Counted from the first letter of the stretch, positions 22,807-32,934 are shown. The stretch is 35,348 nt of DNA from Micavibrio sp. (GCA_002695035.1 NZNU01000072.1:1727-37074); one strand, 5' to 3'. Translations and numbers: made by a program. Notes: generated by a model from the sequence alone, not told the origin.

Positions 22807-23400
22807 ATGAGTAAAAATACAGGGCCAAATAAGAAAAACCTTGAACAGACGAGAAAGCTATTCCTGAAAATAGCTAAAAAAGAATTTATTACATACGGGT
22901 ATGCTGATTCATCTACAAACCGGATAGTTGAAGCTAGCGGCATGGCACGCGGGTCACTTTACTATCACTTTAAGGACAAAAGGCATTTATTTTTTGCTGT
23001 CTACACCCAGATGTTGGCAGATATGGATAAAAGGATTCGCAAAAAAATGGAGGACGTAGAAGACCCATGGCAGGCCATAAAACTCGGTTGTAACCTCTTC
23101 CTGAAAGAGTGTAAAAATCAAAATACACGCAAACTACTGATTGAGGGCCTTACGGCCATACCATATAATGAAAGACTGGCAATCCACTCCAAGACCCTCC
23201 TGAAAACATTTGAGGAATATCTGGGTCCATCCATGAAAAATGGTCAGTTCAAAGGCCAGGATCCTCTTATCGTCACTATTATGATATATGGCATGATGTC
23301 GGAACTTGGCCGCAGCTTCGAATTGGTTGAGAAACCCGAGCAATACTTAAAACAGATAACGGACAGCCTTAACCGCACTCTTGATAAGATAGCTGCCTAA
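22807..23400 (+). CDS. TetR/AcrR-family transcriptional regulator
   Basis: The 197-aa product has the TetR helix-turn-helix at residues about 15-62: FLKIAKKEFITYGYADSSTNRIVEASGMARGSLYYHFKDKRHLF, quoted here in pieces as AKKEFITYGYADSS, IVEASGMARGSLYYHF and KDKRHLF. The C-terminal helices bind an unknown ligand and form the dimer. It is divergent from the VOC gene and two matching palindromes lie between them, so it is probably a repressor of itself and of that gene. The start ATG at 22807 has no clear Shine-Dalgarno. Ligand and inducer cannot be read from the sequence. Confidence 0.92.
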   Translation: MSKNTGPNKKNLEQTRKLFLKIAKKEFITYGYADSSTNRIVEASGMARGSLYYHFKDKRHLFFAVYTQMLADMDKRIRKKMEDVEDPWQAIKLGCNLFLKECKNQNTRKLLIEGLTAIPYNERLAIHSKTLLKTFEEYLGPSMKNGQFKGQDPLIVTIMIYGMMSELGRSFELVEKPEQYLKQITDSLNRTLDKIAA

Positions 23401-23408
23401 AACACCCC

Positions 23409-23427
23409 CTTGTGATTTTTGCACAAG
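23409..23427 (+). other. Small hairpin directly before ribF
   Basis: CTTGTG (23409-23414), seven-base loop, CACAAG (23422-23427), with the ribF ATG immediately after. The stem is only 6 bp and may be chance. No FMN riboswitch features are visible. Confidence 0.3.
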
Positions 23428-24369
23428 ATGAGTATTTTAGCAGACGATATGACCGGAATTTACAGCCCATCACATGATTTCCCCGAAGAATTAAAAAGCA
23501 GCGTCATTGCAATAGGCAATTTTGATGGCGTTCACAAAGGCCACTGCGCCCTCTTAAAAAAAGCCAGGGAAATTGCGGACAAACAGAATTGCGCTGCTGG
23601 AGTTCTTACATTTGAACCCCACCCTCGTTCAGTTTTTCAGGCTCCATCAGAGCCATTCAGAATTACACCTTTAAATGTAAAGCGTGACAGAATAAAACAC
23701 GAAACCATAGACTTCTTGTATGAGCTTGACTTCACCCGCAAAACCGCACAGTCATCAGCACAGGATTTTATTTCCAATGTTTTGATAGATACACTTGGCA
23801 CATTCCATGTCGTTATTGGATATGATTTTCATTTCGGAAAAGGCCGTGAAGGAAATGCGGAAACTTTGAAACAAGCAGGTTTGGAAGTTAGCACAATTTC
23901 ACCTGTTCAAAATGAAAACGGCCAAAACTATTCTGCCAGCACCATCCGCTCTTACCTGAGGCGCGGTATGATTGATGAGGCCAATGATATGTTGGGGTGG
24001 AAGTGGCATATTGAAGGTGAAGTTATTCACGGCGACAAGCGAGGGCGCGAGCTTGGTTACCCAACCGCCAACATCCTTCTTGCGGACACGTTGCACCCTT
24101 CTTTCGGAATATACGCCACCCTCGTTCAGATTGAGGGCGATGACAAATGGCTTCCTGCTGCTACAAATATCGGCATACGTCCCATGTTTGAAACTCCGAA
24201 AGCTCTTGTAGAGGCACATCTTTTGGATTTTGAAGGTGATTTATACGGGAAGACACTCAAAGTGAAACCTGTCCAGAAAATCAGGGACGAAGCAAGGTTT
24301 GACAGCCTTGATGACCTCGTTCGCCAAATGGATATGGATTGCCGTAAAGCACGAGAGCTTTTGGCTTGA
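23428..24369 (+). CDS. ribF: Bifunctional riboflavin kinase/FAD synthetase
   Basis: The 313-aa product makes FMN from riboflavin and then FAD. The N-terminal nucleotidyltransferase domain shows AIGNFDGVHKGH (about residues 26-38), LTFEPHPRSVF, and YDFHFGKGREGN. The ASTIRSYLRRG motif leads into the C-terminal flavokinase with GDKRGRELGYPTANI and ATNIGIRPMFE. Length is normal. I chose ATG 23428; a TTG nine bases upstream is possible, and neither has a Shine-Dalgarno. It is 28 bases after the TetR gene on the same strand and begins the usual alphaproteobacterial run toward ileS and lspA. Confidence 0.95.
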   Translation: MSILADDMTGIYSPSHDFPEELKSSVIAIGNFDGVHKGHCALLKKAREIADKQNCAAGVLTFEPHPRSVFQAPSEPFRITPLNVKRDRIKHETIDFLYELDFTRKTAQSSAQDFISNVLIDTLGTFHVVIGYDFHFGKGREGNAETLKQAGLEVSTISPVQNENGQNYSASTIRSYLRRGMIDEANDMLGWKWHIEGEVIHGDKRGRELGYPTANILLADTLHPSFGIYATLVQIEGDDKWLPAATNIGIRPMFETPKALVEAHLLDFEGDLYGKTLKVKPVQKIRDEARFDSLDDLVRQMDMDCRKARELLA

Positions 24370-24525
24370 TTTTTAAAGGATAAAGCCCCTATAACTTTAT
24401 TTATGAAATATCATGGTCACATTATCCGAATTATGGTCCCGTCTCTTCTTTAAGAGCCGGGTTATCTATCTTGTATCGCTAAAAATTCAATCAGACTGAA
24501 TAAACATTACCAAAGAGATTAAAAC

Positions 24526-27414
24526 GTGACTGAACAACAAACAAAAAACGCCGACTTTTACAAAGAAACCGTATTTCTTCCAAAAACAGATTTCCCTATG
24601 CGCGGGGGCTTGCCGCAAAAAGAGCCGGAAATCATGAAAGAATGGCAGGAGATGGAGCTCTATAAAAAGCTACGTGAAACTTCTGCAAACCGCGAAAAGT
24701 TTATTTTGCACGATGGCCCGCCTTACGCAAACGGCCACATCCATATGGGGCATGCCTTAAATAAAATTCTGAAAGATGTTGTTATTAAAACCATGCAAAT
24801 GCGTGGCTTTGATGCACCTTATGTTCCAGGTTGGGACTGTCACGGATTGCCGATCGAATGGAAGATCGAGGAAAAATACCGTGAAGCAGGACAGGATAAG
24901 GACGAAGTTGATCCGCTCAAATTCCGTGAAGAGTGTCGCCAGTTCGCCAAGAAATGGGTGGATATCCAGTCAGAGGAATTCCAACGCCTTGGCGTATCGG
25001 GTGACTGGGACAATCCATATTTAACAATGACCAATCGTGCAGAGAGCCTGATCACTGGTGAAATTCATAAATTTCTTATGAATGGTGGTCTCTATAAAGG
25101 TGTTAAGCCCGTTATGTGGTCGGTTGTCGAGCAAACGGCTTTGGCCGAGGCCGAGGTCGAATATAAAGAGCATAAATCTGTTACAATCTGGATTAAGTTC
25201 CCTGTCATCAACACGAATAATCAATCCATCAAAGATGCTTCCGTTGTCATTTGGACAACAACACCTTGGACTATGCCATCCAACCGCGCCATTGCCTTTG
25301 GCGAAGATATCGAATACGCGGTCTACACAGTCAATGAAGTGAAAGAAGGCAGCAAAGCCAAGATCGGCGACAAAATTGTACTCGCTACAACTTTGGCAGA
25401 AGATGTTAAAGACAAAGCCAAGATCGGTGATTGGACAGCGTCTGATACTTTTGACGGCAAGTCTTTAGAAGGCACAGTTTGCGCGCACCCGTTCCGTGGA
25501 CAGGGATATGATTTTGATGTTCCTGTTCTGCCCGGAGAGTTTGTTACAGATGATGCGGGTACTGGTTTTGTCCATATCGCACCTGGACATGGTGCAGATG
25601 ATTACGCGCTTGGTAAGAAATATGGCGTTGAAGTCACAGACAATGTTACAGATGACGGGAAATACCGTGAACACGTACCCCTGTTTGCCGGATTGGAAGT
25701 TTACACCCAAAAAGGCGAACTTGGCGGTGGTAATTTTGCTGTTTTAAAAGCAATGGATGAGACTGGCGCGCTGTTAGCCAAAGGCTCTCTTCGACATGAA
25801 TACCCCCATTCATGGCGCTCCAAGGCTCCTTTGATTTTCCGTACAACCCCACAATGGTTTATTGCCATGGAAAACGAGTTGGAATTACGTAAGAAAGCCT
25901 TAAAAGCCATTGAAGAAACAAAATGGGTTCCCGCCAAAGGCGAAGCACGCATTACCTCAATGGTTTCTGGGCGGCCTGACTGGTGCATTTCACGCCAGCG
26001 CGCCTGGGGCGTGCCTATTGCTCTATTTGTGAACAAGAAAACAGGCGAGCCTTTAAAAGACGAGACTGTTTTGAAGCGTATCACTGACATTTTTGAAGAA
26101 GAAGGCTCCGATGCCTGGTTTTCAAGGCCTCCGCAAGACTTCCTTGGAGAAGATTACAGCGCGGATGAATACGAGCAAGTCTTCGATATAGCAGATGTTT
26201 GGTTTGAGTCCGGCTCAACACATCGTTTTGTAGTTGATGACCGCGAAGAACTTAACCAAAAATCCGACCTTTATCTGGAAGGGTCAGACCAACATCGCGG
26301 CTGGTTCCAGTCTTCCCTTCTTGAGTCTTGCGGCACCAAAGGCCATGCACCTTTCGAGGCTGTTTTGACGCATGGATTTGTATTGGATGAAAACGGCTAT
26401 AAAATGTCAAAATCAGACGGAAATGTTGTTGACCCCAAAGATGTCATGGATGAATACGGAGCAGATATCTTAAGGCTTTGGGCCCTATTATCCGATTATC
26501 AGGAAGATATCCGCATCTCAAAAGATTCCATTAAATTATCCGGTGATATTTATCGCCGCTTGCGCAACACTTTCCGCTTTCTTCTTGGCGCACTTGAAGG
26601 CTTCACCGTCGAAGAAATGCTGGATGAGAGTAAATATGCAGAAATGCCCGAGCTTGAAAGGCTGGTCCTGCACCGGCTGCATGACATTGATAAAAAAGTG
26701 GTTGAGCTATCCTCCAATTATCAATTCGGAAAATTGATGCACACCCTTCATAACTTCTGTAATGCCGATTTGTCAGCGTTGTTCTTTGATATCAGGAAAG
26801 ACCGCCTTTATTGCGACCGACCCGATTCTTTTGAACGCCGCGCCACACGCACGGTCATGGCGCGTGTTTTCGAATGTTTGGTCACATGGCTGGCTCCCGT
26901 TTTGTCATTTACGTGTGAAGAAGCCTGGAAATATCGCCCGGAAGGTATTTACGACAATGCAAAAAGTATTCATCTCAAAACTTTCCCTGACATCCCCGAC
27001 AGTTGGATGGATCCGGAACTTGCCAAGAAATGGGCTCTCATTTCACAAGCGCGCGATGTTGTATTGGGCGCATTAGAGCCGAAACGGGCAGCTAAGGAAA
27101 TTGGGTCGTCTCTCGAGGCCGCTCCTATCATCTATGTAAGTGGTGAATATGCCGATGCCCTAAAGGGACAGGACATGGCCGAGATATGTATTACCTCACA
27201 AGCCAGCATTATGGATGTTGATGCACCTGATGGGTGTTTCACATTGAATGATGTTCAAGGCGTTGCTGTTGAATTTGCACTCGCCAAAGGTGATAAATGC
27301 CAGCGCTGTTGGAAAATATTACCCGAGGTGGGGGATGATCCCGAATATCCGGAACTATCACTACGTGATGCGGATGCCGTACGTTGGTATCTGGAAAAAA
27401 GAAAAGCTGCCTGA
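24526..27414 (+). CDS. ileS: Isoleucyl-tRNA synthetase
   Basis: The 962-aa product charges tRNA-Ile. The class I HIGH motif is [12 protein letters not shown] (residues 65-76) and the KMSKS motif is at residues 626-630. The editing domain is present ([29 protein letters not shown]), as are the anticodon-binding region and a C-terminal zinc-finger region. That last part keeps the first pair KCQRCW (Cys925, Cys928), but where bacterial enzymes usually read LCxRCxDAV this one reads LSLRDADAV. The second pair is thus replaced by Ser and Asp without a frameshift. The start is a GTG at 24526 with an agaga site. The next gene, lspA, starts 7 bases after the stop. Confidence 0.97.
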   Translation: MTEQQTKNADFYKETVFLPKTDFPMRGGLPQKEPEIMKEWQEMELYKKLRETSANREKFILHDGPPYANGHIHMGHALNKILKDVVIKTMQMRGFDAPYVPGWDCHGLPIEWKIEEKYREAGQDKDEVDPLKFREECRQFAKKWVDIQSEEFQRLGVSGDWDNPYLTMTNRAESLITGEIHKFLMNGGLYKGVKPVMWSVVEQTALAEAEVEYKEHKSVTIWIKFPVINTNNQSIKDASVVIWTTTPWTMPSNRAIAFGEDIEYAVYTVNEVKEGSKAKIGDKIVLATTLAEDVKDKAKIGDWTASDTFDGKSLEGTVCAHPFRGQGYDFDVPVLPGEFVTDDAGTGFVHIAPGHGADDYALGKKYGVEVTDNVTDDGKYREHVPLFAGLEVYTQKGELGGGNFAVLKAMDETGALLAKGSLRHEYPHSWRSKAPLIFRTTPQWFIAMENELELRKKALKAIEETKWVPAKGEARITSMVSGRPDWCISRQRAWGVPIALFVNKKTGEPLKDETVLKRITDIFEEEGSDAWFSRPPQDFLGEDYSADEYEQVFDIADVWFESGSTHRFVVDDREELNQKSDLYLEGSDQHRGWFQSSLLESCGTKGHAPFEAVLTHGFVLDENGYKMSKSDGNVVDPKDVMDEYGADILRLWALLSDYQEDIRISKDSIKLSGDIYRRLRNTFRFLLGALEGFTVEEMLDESKYAEMPELERLVLHRLHDIDKKVVELSSNYQFGKLMHTLHNFCNADLSALFFDIRKDRLYCDRPDSFERRATRTVMARVFECLVTWLAPVLSFTCEEAWKYRPEGIYDNAKSIHLKTFPDIPDSWMDPELAKKWALISQARDVVLGALEPKRAAKEIGSSLEAAPIIYVSGEYADALKGQDMAEICITSQASIMDVDAPDGCFTLNDVQGVAVEFALAKGDKCQRCWKILPEVGDDPEYPELSLRDADAVRWYLEKRKAA

Positions 27415-27421
27415 GAAAAAT

Positions 27422-27970
27422 ATGAAACTAAAAGCTCTTTCCCTTGTTATCTTTGTATATGTCCTATTCATGTTCGACCAAATAACGAAATGGTTGATTA
27501 TAGAAAGGTTGTTCAAAGAAGACGGGCAGAACTTTATCAGCTGGCTCTTAAATATGAAGCAAGGCAGACTTGATTTTCATCTTCAGGAAATCAATCCGTT
27601 TTTTAATCTGGTGATGGTGTGGAACAAGGGTGTTTCATTTGGCATGTTTGCAAATGATGCGAAAATGTCTGTGATATTGCTCTCGGTTTTTGCCTGCCTT
27701 ATGGCTCTCGTCTTTGCCGTCTGGTTTATGAGAACAACTTCTGACCTCGTAAAACTGTCCTCAATATTAATTATATCAGGTGCGTTAGGTAATGTTTGGG
27801 ACAGACTCCGCTTTGGAGCTGTGGCAGATTTTCTGGATTTCCACGCCTTTGGCTGGCATTATCCCGCCTTTAATGTTGCAGATTCCTGTATAGTTATAGG
27901 GGTTGGCATATTGCTGTTTAAGAGTATATTCTTAGATGGAAAAAACGATAAGATATCTTCTACGGAGTAA
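27422..27970 (+). CDS. lspA: Lipoprotein signal peptidase
   Basis: The 182-aa product cleaves the signal of diacylated prolipoproteins in the inner membrane. Four hydrophobic segments are visible. The family motifs are FDQITKW (18-24), VMVWNKGVSFGMF (64-76), GALGNVWDRLRFGAVADFLDF with catalytic Asp136, and PAFNVADSCI with catalytic Asp154. The insert of about 20 residues between the first and second segments makes it a little longer than E. coli LspA. I chose the ATG at 27422, 7 bases after the ileS stop; the longer frame reaches back into ileS in another phase and has no family match. Its substrates in this window include the DUF3035, TolC-type and solute-binding lipoproteins. Confidence 0.95.
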   Translation: MKLKALSLVIFVYVLFMFDQITKWLIIERLFKEDGQNFISWLLNMKQGRLDFHLQEINPFFNLVMVWNKGVSFGMFANDAKMSVILLSVFACLMALVFAVWFMRTTSDLVKLSSILIISGALGNVWDRLRFGAVADFLDFHAFGWHYPAFNVADSCIVIGVGILLFKSIFLDGKNDKISSTE

Positions 27971-27975
27971 CTTAA

Positions 27976-28572
27976 ATGATTAACAGACTGAGTGCAGTTT
28001 CTCTTTCACTATTACTTACATGCGGCTTAACTGCTTGCAGTGGAGCCAAAGAAAAGCTTGGATTAACGCGCTCAACGCCTGATGAATTTGCCGTCATAAA
28101 GCGTGCTCCTCTGGTCATTCCTTCCAATCTGGTACAGCTGCCTGTTCCTCAGCCCGGCGCACCGCGCCCGCAGGAAAAAACATCACAGGAAATGGCTGCA
28201 GAGGCTCTGTTCGGTCCCGAAATGCCTGAAGAGGTTGTGGCGGAGGACGGAACAGTTGTCAGACAGATGCCTTCATCATCGCGAACCGCCATCCCAACCA
28301 GCACAACAATGACCGAATCTGAGGCCGTGCTTTTGCAACAGACAGGTGCGACACAAACCAATCCGCAAATACGTCAGGTTGTCGACAGCGAAGCCGAAGA
28401 AACCACATATGAAGAACAAGCTGTTATCGACAAAATCCTGAACCGCAAGATTGAAGCACAAGGCAGTGTCATTGACCCACAAGCAGAAGCCCAGCGTCTC
28501 AAAGCCAATCAGGCCGCCGGACGTCCTTTAAATGCGGGTGATGTGCGCACTGTTGGTGATGACGGCGAATAA
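27976..28572 (+). CDS. DUF3035 lipoprotein, BamF-like
   Basis: The 198-aa product begins with a lipoprotein signal ending in the lipobox LTAC (Cys21). The start of the mature part, TRSTPDEFAVIKRAPLVIPSN (split around PDEFAV and LVIPSN), is the conserved DUF3035 element seen in alphaproteobacteria after lspA. The family has been linked to the BAM complex as BamF, but I rely on memory for that link. The rest is Pro, Gln and Glu rich and probably extended, with a more helical end that is predicted to be in the periplasm. It follows lspA by 5 bases and precedes the M16 peptidases, the normal order for the class. Confidence 0.88.
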   Translation: MINRLSAVSLSLLLTCGLTACSGAKEKLGLTRSTPDEFAVIKRAPLVIPSNLVQLPVPQPGAPRPQEKTSQEMAAEALFGPEMPEEVVAEDGTVVRQMPSSSRTAIPTSTTMTESEAVLLQQTGATQTNPQIRQVVDSEAEETTYEEQAVIDKILNRKIEAQGSVIDPQAEAQRLKANQAAGRPLNAGDVRTVGDDGE

Positions 28573-28624
28573 TCCTTACTTTTAACCTTCTTTTTTTCTG
28601 CCAGAGTGCTAGGTTATTTTGGCA

Positions 28625-30004
28625 ATGCTAAAACATATACTCGCAACAGTTTTTCTTATTCTGGTCTTTTGTGTCCCCGCACAGGCCAAGGTTTTTAATG
28701 CCCAATCAACAATGCTTGATAACGGATTAGAAGTGGTGGTTATTCCCAACCACCGCGCACCGATTGTTTATCATATGCTGTGGTACAAAGTCGGGTCCTC
28801 GCAGGAACTCTCGGGCGAATCCGGATCTGCGCACTTTTTGGAACACCTTCTTTTTAAAGGTACAGAAAATCAGGAACCGGGAGAATTTTCAAGAATAGTG
28901 CGAAGACTTGGTGGCGAGGACAATGCCTTTACCTCCTACGATTACACAGCCTATCATCAGATGATTGCCAAAGAACATTTGCGCCGGATGATGGAGCTGG
29001 AATCCGACCGCATGCGTAATGCAAATGCCCCCGAAAAAGACGTTTTATCTGAACGTGAGGTTGTTTTAGAAGAACGCCGCCAGCGCACTGACAACAACCC
29101 TCAGGCTAAATTTTTTGAGCAATTACGCAGTTACCTATTCCCCGGGCACCCCTATGGTAAACCTGTTATCGGCTGGATGGATGAAGTGTCAGGGTTGGAA
29201 CGCGATCAGGCTTTGGCTTTTTATAATGAGTGGTATACACCCTCAAACGCTATTCTCGTAATATCGGGGGATGTAACTCTGGAAGAAATTCTAACGGACA
29301 TAAAAGAGACTTATGGGCAGGTAAAAGGGGATCCTGCGCCAGAAAAAACATATCCTGTTATTCCCGATTTTAAAAACGACGTTCGCCTCGAAGCATCAGA
29401 TCCGCAGGTAAAAGAGCGTCTATTCGCCAAGGGATATCGTGCTCCGGTGTACACCAAGGATAAAACAGCCTCACTCGCCATGAGCCTTTTGGATGATATT
29501 TTAGGTGGAGGACCCAGCGCACGCCTATACAAAGCCATAGTCATCGAACAAAAAAAAGCTGTCTCTGCCTCCTTTAGTTACAACGCCGATTACCGTGATA
29601 TCGGCTCCGCTTGGTTCACTGCCATTCCTACGGAAGATACCAGCTTTAAAGCGTTGGAAAATGCATTTATTTCAGAAGTTGAAAGACTCGTTAAGAATGG
29701 TCTGGACGATGGAGAGCTTGCTCAATCAAAGGCGCGATTAACCAACGCAGCGATTTATGCCCGCGACTCTCTGGGTGGGCCCGCCAGAATTATTGGCGGC
29801 TCATTAGCTACAGGATCAACTTTGAATGATGTCGAAACCTGGCCGGAGCAAATCATGGCGATCACAGAAGAAGATATTATAGCTGCCGCTAAAAACTATC
29901 TGATGCCGGGTGAGGCCAACACTGTAACAGGAACCCTGATACCTGCCACCCCACCCTTGGAAGAAGCTGAAAAACTTGCAGACGATGCAGGAGAAAAAGA
30001 ATGA
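28625..30004 (+). CDS. M16-family zinc peptidase, catalytic subunit, periplasmic
   Basis: The product of about 459 aa starts at the ATG at 28625; a TTG six bases upstream is in frame but less likely. A signal peptide ends near residue 21 (PAQA-KV). The inverted zinc motif HFLEH (His70, Glu73, His74) is intact and the third ligand is Glu148 or Glu149 in EVVLEER. NAFTSYDYTAY is typical of the family. The C-terminal half has GGGPSARLYKA but not the substrate-positioning RL-Y pattern of the active half of a paired enzyme. It overlaps the next M16 gene by 4 bases. The two presumably form a heterodimer like mitochondrial processing peptidase or Sph2681/2682, degrading peptides in the periplasm. Confidence 0.92.
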   Translation: MLKHILATVFLILVFCVPAQAKVFNAQSTMLDNGLEVVVIPNHRAPIVYHMLWYKVGSSQELSGESGSAHFLEHLLFKGTENQEPGEFSRIVRRLGGEDNAFTSYDYTAYHQMIAKEHLRRMMELESDRMRNANAPEKDVLSEREVVLEERRQRTDNNPQAKFFEQLRSYLFPGHPYGKPVIGWMDEVSGLERDQALAFYNEWYTPSNAILVISGDVTLEEILTDIKETYGQVKGDPAPEKTYPVIPDFKNDVRLEASDPQVKERLFAKGYRAPVYTKDKTASLAMSLLDDILGGGPSARLYKAIVIEQKKAVSASFSYNADYRDIGSAWFTAIPTEDTSFKALENAFISEVERLVKNGLDDGELAQSKARLTNAAIYARDSLGGPARIIGGSLATGSTLNDVETWPEQIMAITEEDIIAAAKNYLMPGEANTVTGTLIPATPPLEEAEKLADDAGEKE

Positions 30005-31374
30005 GATATTTAGTCCCGGTCTTATGCCTGTTTCTATTCATAAGTCTGCCTTTTGCTGTTATAGCACAGGATAATGGCGCACAAATTCTGGATGTTCAGG
30101 AAGTCGTTTCCGATGGAGGGATCACAGCCTGGCTCGTTGAAGATCATACAGTCCCGGTCATTTCAATGCATTTTGCTTTCAAAGGCGCCGGATCAGCTTT
30201 AGAGCCTGATGAAAAGCAGGGGCTTGTCCAGCTTCTATCAAATACGATGGATGAGGGCGCAGCCGATCTGGACTCACAGACCTTTCAGAAAACATTGGCA
30301 GATAATTCGATATCTCTATCCTTTTCCGGTGGGCGCGACAATTTTGGTGGATCTTTGAAAACACTGACCAAAAACAAAGATCTGGCCTTTGATCTTCTCT
30401 CTAAAGCACTTATCGAGCCGCGCTTTGACAACGAGCCTCTCGACCGAATGAAACAATCAAATCTAAGTCGTATTAAAACCAGCCTGACTGATCCTGACTG
30501 GATTGCAGCGCGTCTTCAGAACGATCTGGCCTTTGAGGGACACCCCTACGCACGCAACAGCGGAGGAACATTATCTTCGCTTCCAAAAATCACGGCAGAG
30601 GATTTGCGAAGCTTTGCAAAGAAAGAGTTCACGAAAGACCGTCTAATTGTATCCGTTGCAGGTGATATTTCACCGGAACAAGTCAAATCTATGTTGGATG
30701 AGATTTTTAGCGACCTTCCCGAAAAACCTGAAAAACCCTCCGAGACAAATGATATAGCTTTGAAAAACGGTAACGAAATTGCCTATTTCGGACTTGATGT
30801 TCCGCAATCTGCCGTACGGATTATATATGAAGGCATCCAGCGCGATGATCCGGATTATTATGCTTTTCAGGTTATGAACCAGATTTTCGGTGCAGGAGGC
30901 TTTGGTTCCAGATTAATGGAAGAGGTTCGTGAGAAGAAGGGCCTCACCTATGGCATATATTCCTCATTGCAACGGCTTAATCACGCACAGCTTATCGTGA
31001 TAGGTGCATCTACACAGACAAAGACGGTGGACGAGCTTGTCTCCACGGTAGACCAGACAATACAGAACATGAAGCAAAATGGTGTAACTGAACAAGAACT
31101 TGAGGATGCAAAGAGTTATATTCTTGGTTCTCTGCCTCTTGGCCTGACCTCAACAGGCGCGATTTCTGCAACATTGCTTTCCCTCCAGGAAGAGGACTTA
31201 CCCAAAGATTATCTCGATCAATTACGGGATAAAATAAGAAACATTACCCGGGAAGACGTTTCACAGATTGCCCAAAGATTACTAACCGATGACGACCGCT
31301 TAGTGATAATTGTTGGTGAAGAAAAACCGGCAAGTGCAACCCGTGAAATCACTGAACTGCCAAATGCCTTGTGA
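30001..31374 (+). CDS. M16-family peptidase, non-catalytic partner subunit
   Basis: The 457-aa product has a signal peptide (hydrophobic residues 5-20, cut near VIAQ). Where its partner has HFLEH it has GLVQLLSN, so the zinc site is missing. Its second half keeps the GGFGSRLMEEVREKKGLTYGIYS pattern (Arg-Leu then Tyr), the substrate-positioning residues usually lacking in the catalytic subunit. The start ATG overlaps the stop of the catalytic gene (ATGA), so the two are translated as a pair. A zinc-free M16 member of this kind generally works only in complex with its partner. Confidence 0.92.
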   Translation: MRYLVPVLCLFLFISLPFAVIAQDNGAQILDVQEVVSDGGITAWLVEDHTVPVISMHFAFKGAGSALEPDEKQGLVQLLSNTMDEGAADLDSQTFQKTLADNSISLSFSGGRDNFGGSLKTLTKNKDLAFDLLSKALIEPRFDNEPLDRMKQSNLSRIKTSLTDPDWIAARLQNDLAFEGHPYARNSGGTLSSLPKITAEDLRSFAKKEFTKDRLIVSVAGDISPEQVKSMLDEIFSDLPEKPEKPSETNDIALKNGNEIAYFGLDVPQSAVRIIYEGIQRDDPDYYAFQVMNQIFGAGGFGSRLMEEVREKKGLTYGIYSSLQRLNHAQLIVIGASTQTKTVDELVSTVDQTIQNMKQNGVTEQELEDAKSYILGSLPLGLTSTGAISATLLSLQEEDLPKDYLDQLRDKIRNITREDVSQIAQRLLTDDDRLVIIVGEEKPASATREITELPNAL

Positions 31375-31395
31375 ATAAAATAAGGAGCTTGAAGA

Positions 31396-32934
31396 ATGCA
31401 AAGAAATGAATTGCCCGAATGGAAAATGTTGGAACAGCACGCGAAAACTTTCGAGTCCTTTTCTTTAAGAAAAGAGCTAAAGGGTCACAAAGCCAGACAA
31501 AAGAATATGCAGGTAGAAAGCGAGGGGTTGTTTTTCTCCTATGCCAGAAATGTGTTAAATAGCGATACTCTTTCCCTTTTATTGGATTTGGCAAATGCTT
31601 GTGAGCTTGAAAAATGGCAACATCGCCTTTTCTCGGGCGCACAAATTAATGAGAGCGAGGGTCGTTCCGTTTTGCATATGGCCTGTCGGGACAAACACGA
31701 TGTCTCTTTTACAGTCGGTAAAGAAAATATATCCGAATTTGTAAAAGATAGCCTTAAAGCTATGGAAACATTCAGTACTGAATTAAGAAACCACAAATTA
31801 AGAGGATATACAGGAAAACCTTTTACAGATGTGGTTAATATAGGGATCGGAGGATCAGATTTAGGCCCTAAAATGGTATGCCACGCACTCAGGCATTTAA
31901 AGGACGGCCCGAACGTCCATTTTGTTTCCAATATTGATCCTGCCGATATCTCTGAAACTTTGAAAAACCTCAATCCCGAAACCACCTTCTTCCTGATTGC
32001 GTCCAAGACTTTTACAACACAAGAAACCATGGCCAATGCGCAGGCTGCAAAAGACTGGTTATTGAAAAAAGCACGTCTATCAGATGTTGGAAAGCATTTC
32101 GCAGCCCTTTCCACAAACAAGGATGCTGTGAAAGAGTTTGGTATCTCTAAAAACTTTATATTCCCTTTTAAAGACTGGGTTGGTGGCCGTTTCTCCCTGT
32201 GGTCCTCAATTGGGTTATCCATTTGTTGCGCTGTCGGTTTTGACAATTTCAATGAGCTTTTAAAAGGCGCTCACACCATGGACAGGCATTTTCAAACAGC
32301 GCCACATGAAAAAAATATTCCAATCCTTATGGCTCTAATAGGCGTATGGAACAGAAATTTTTTATCTATGAATTCCCTTGCCGTGCTCCCGTATTCCCAA
32401 AACCTGGAGTATCTCCCCCCTTTCTTGCAACAACTAGATATGGAGTCCAACGGCAAATCAATTGATCGTAACGGCAACAGAGTGTCTTACACAACCGGGC
32501 CTATTCTATTCGGACAGGCCGGCACAAATGGACAGCACGCCTTTTACCAGCACCTGCATCAGGGTACAGAAACCGTACCTTGTGACATCATCGTTTTAGG
32601 CAAATCGCCTTATGCACCTGAAAAACAGCATAAAATGCTCAATGCAAACGCATATGCACAAGCCGACGCTTTTTCCTATGGTCGCAATCTGGAAGAATCC
32701 AACGGCGACATTTCTAAACAGGTTGACGGCAACAAACCTGTTAACCTTATTCAGATGGAGGAACTGTCGCCCTTCCTCCTTGGCCAGCTTATTGCAGCTT
32801 ATGAGCATAAGATTTTCGTGCAGGGCATCATCTGGAACTTGAACAGCTTCGATCAGCCCGGTGTAGAACTGGGTAAAATTCTGGCAAAAGAACTACTGGA
32901 TAGCGGAAATTCAGACACTTATTCAAAGGTATAA
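31396..32934 (+). CDS. pgi: Glucose-6-phosphate isomerase
   Basis: The 512-aa product interconverts glucose-6-phosphate and fructose-6-phosphate. It shows NIGIGGSDLGPKM, KTFTTQETMANA, DWVGGRFSLWSSIGLS, LEYLPPFLQQLDMESNGKS (with catalytic Glu350), GTNGQHAFYQHLHQGTE (with His381) and FDQPGVELGK (with Lys494). It is about 35 residues shorter than the E. coli enzyme, mostly at the N-terminus. The start at 31396 has an aaggag Shine-Dalgarno at 31381, slightly far from the ATG. It lies 21 bases after the M16 pair and may be cotranscribed. Confidence 0.96.
   Translation: MQRNELPEWKMLEQHAKTFESFSLRKELKGHKARQKNMQVESEGLFFSYARNVLNSDTLSLLLDLANACELEKWQHRLFSGAQINESEGRSVLHMACRDKHDVSFTVGKENISEFVKDSLKAMETFSTELRNHKLRGYTGKPFTDVVNIGIGGSDLGPKMVCHALRHLKDGPNVHFVSNIDPADISETLKNLNPETTFFLIASKTFTTQETMANAQAAKDWLLKKARLSDVGKHFAALSTNKDAVKEFGISKNFIFPFKDWVGGRFSLWSSIGLSICCAVGFDNFNELLKGAHTMDRHFQTAPHEKNIPILMALIGVWNRNFLSMNSLAVLPYSQNLEYLPPFLQQLDMESNGKSIDRNGNRVSYTTGPILFGQAGTNGQHAFYQHLHQGTETVPCDIIVLGKSPYAPEKQHKMLNANAYAQADAFSYGRNLEESNGDISKQVDGNKPVNLIQMEELSPFLLGQLIAAYEHKIFVQGIIWNLNSFDQPGVELGKILAKELLDSGNSDTYSKV

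Noticed and set aside
23400-23430. FMN riboswitch before ribF
   Set aside because: The gap after the TetR gene is about 28 bases and holds only a 6-bp hairpin. There is no room for an RFN element.
24370-24525. Possible T-box or leader regulation of ileS
   Set aside because: Only a short weak inverted repeat (ATAAAG...CTTTAT) is visible. No T-box sequence or clear hairpin series is present.
27248-27421. Upstream extension of the lspA frame into ileS
   Set aside because: It overlaps ileS in another phase, has no Shine-Dalgarno at its start, and the LspA family begins at the ATG at 27422.
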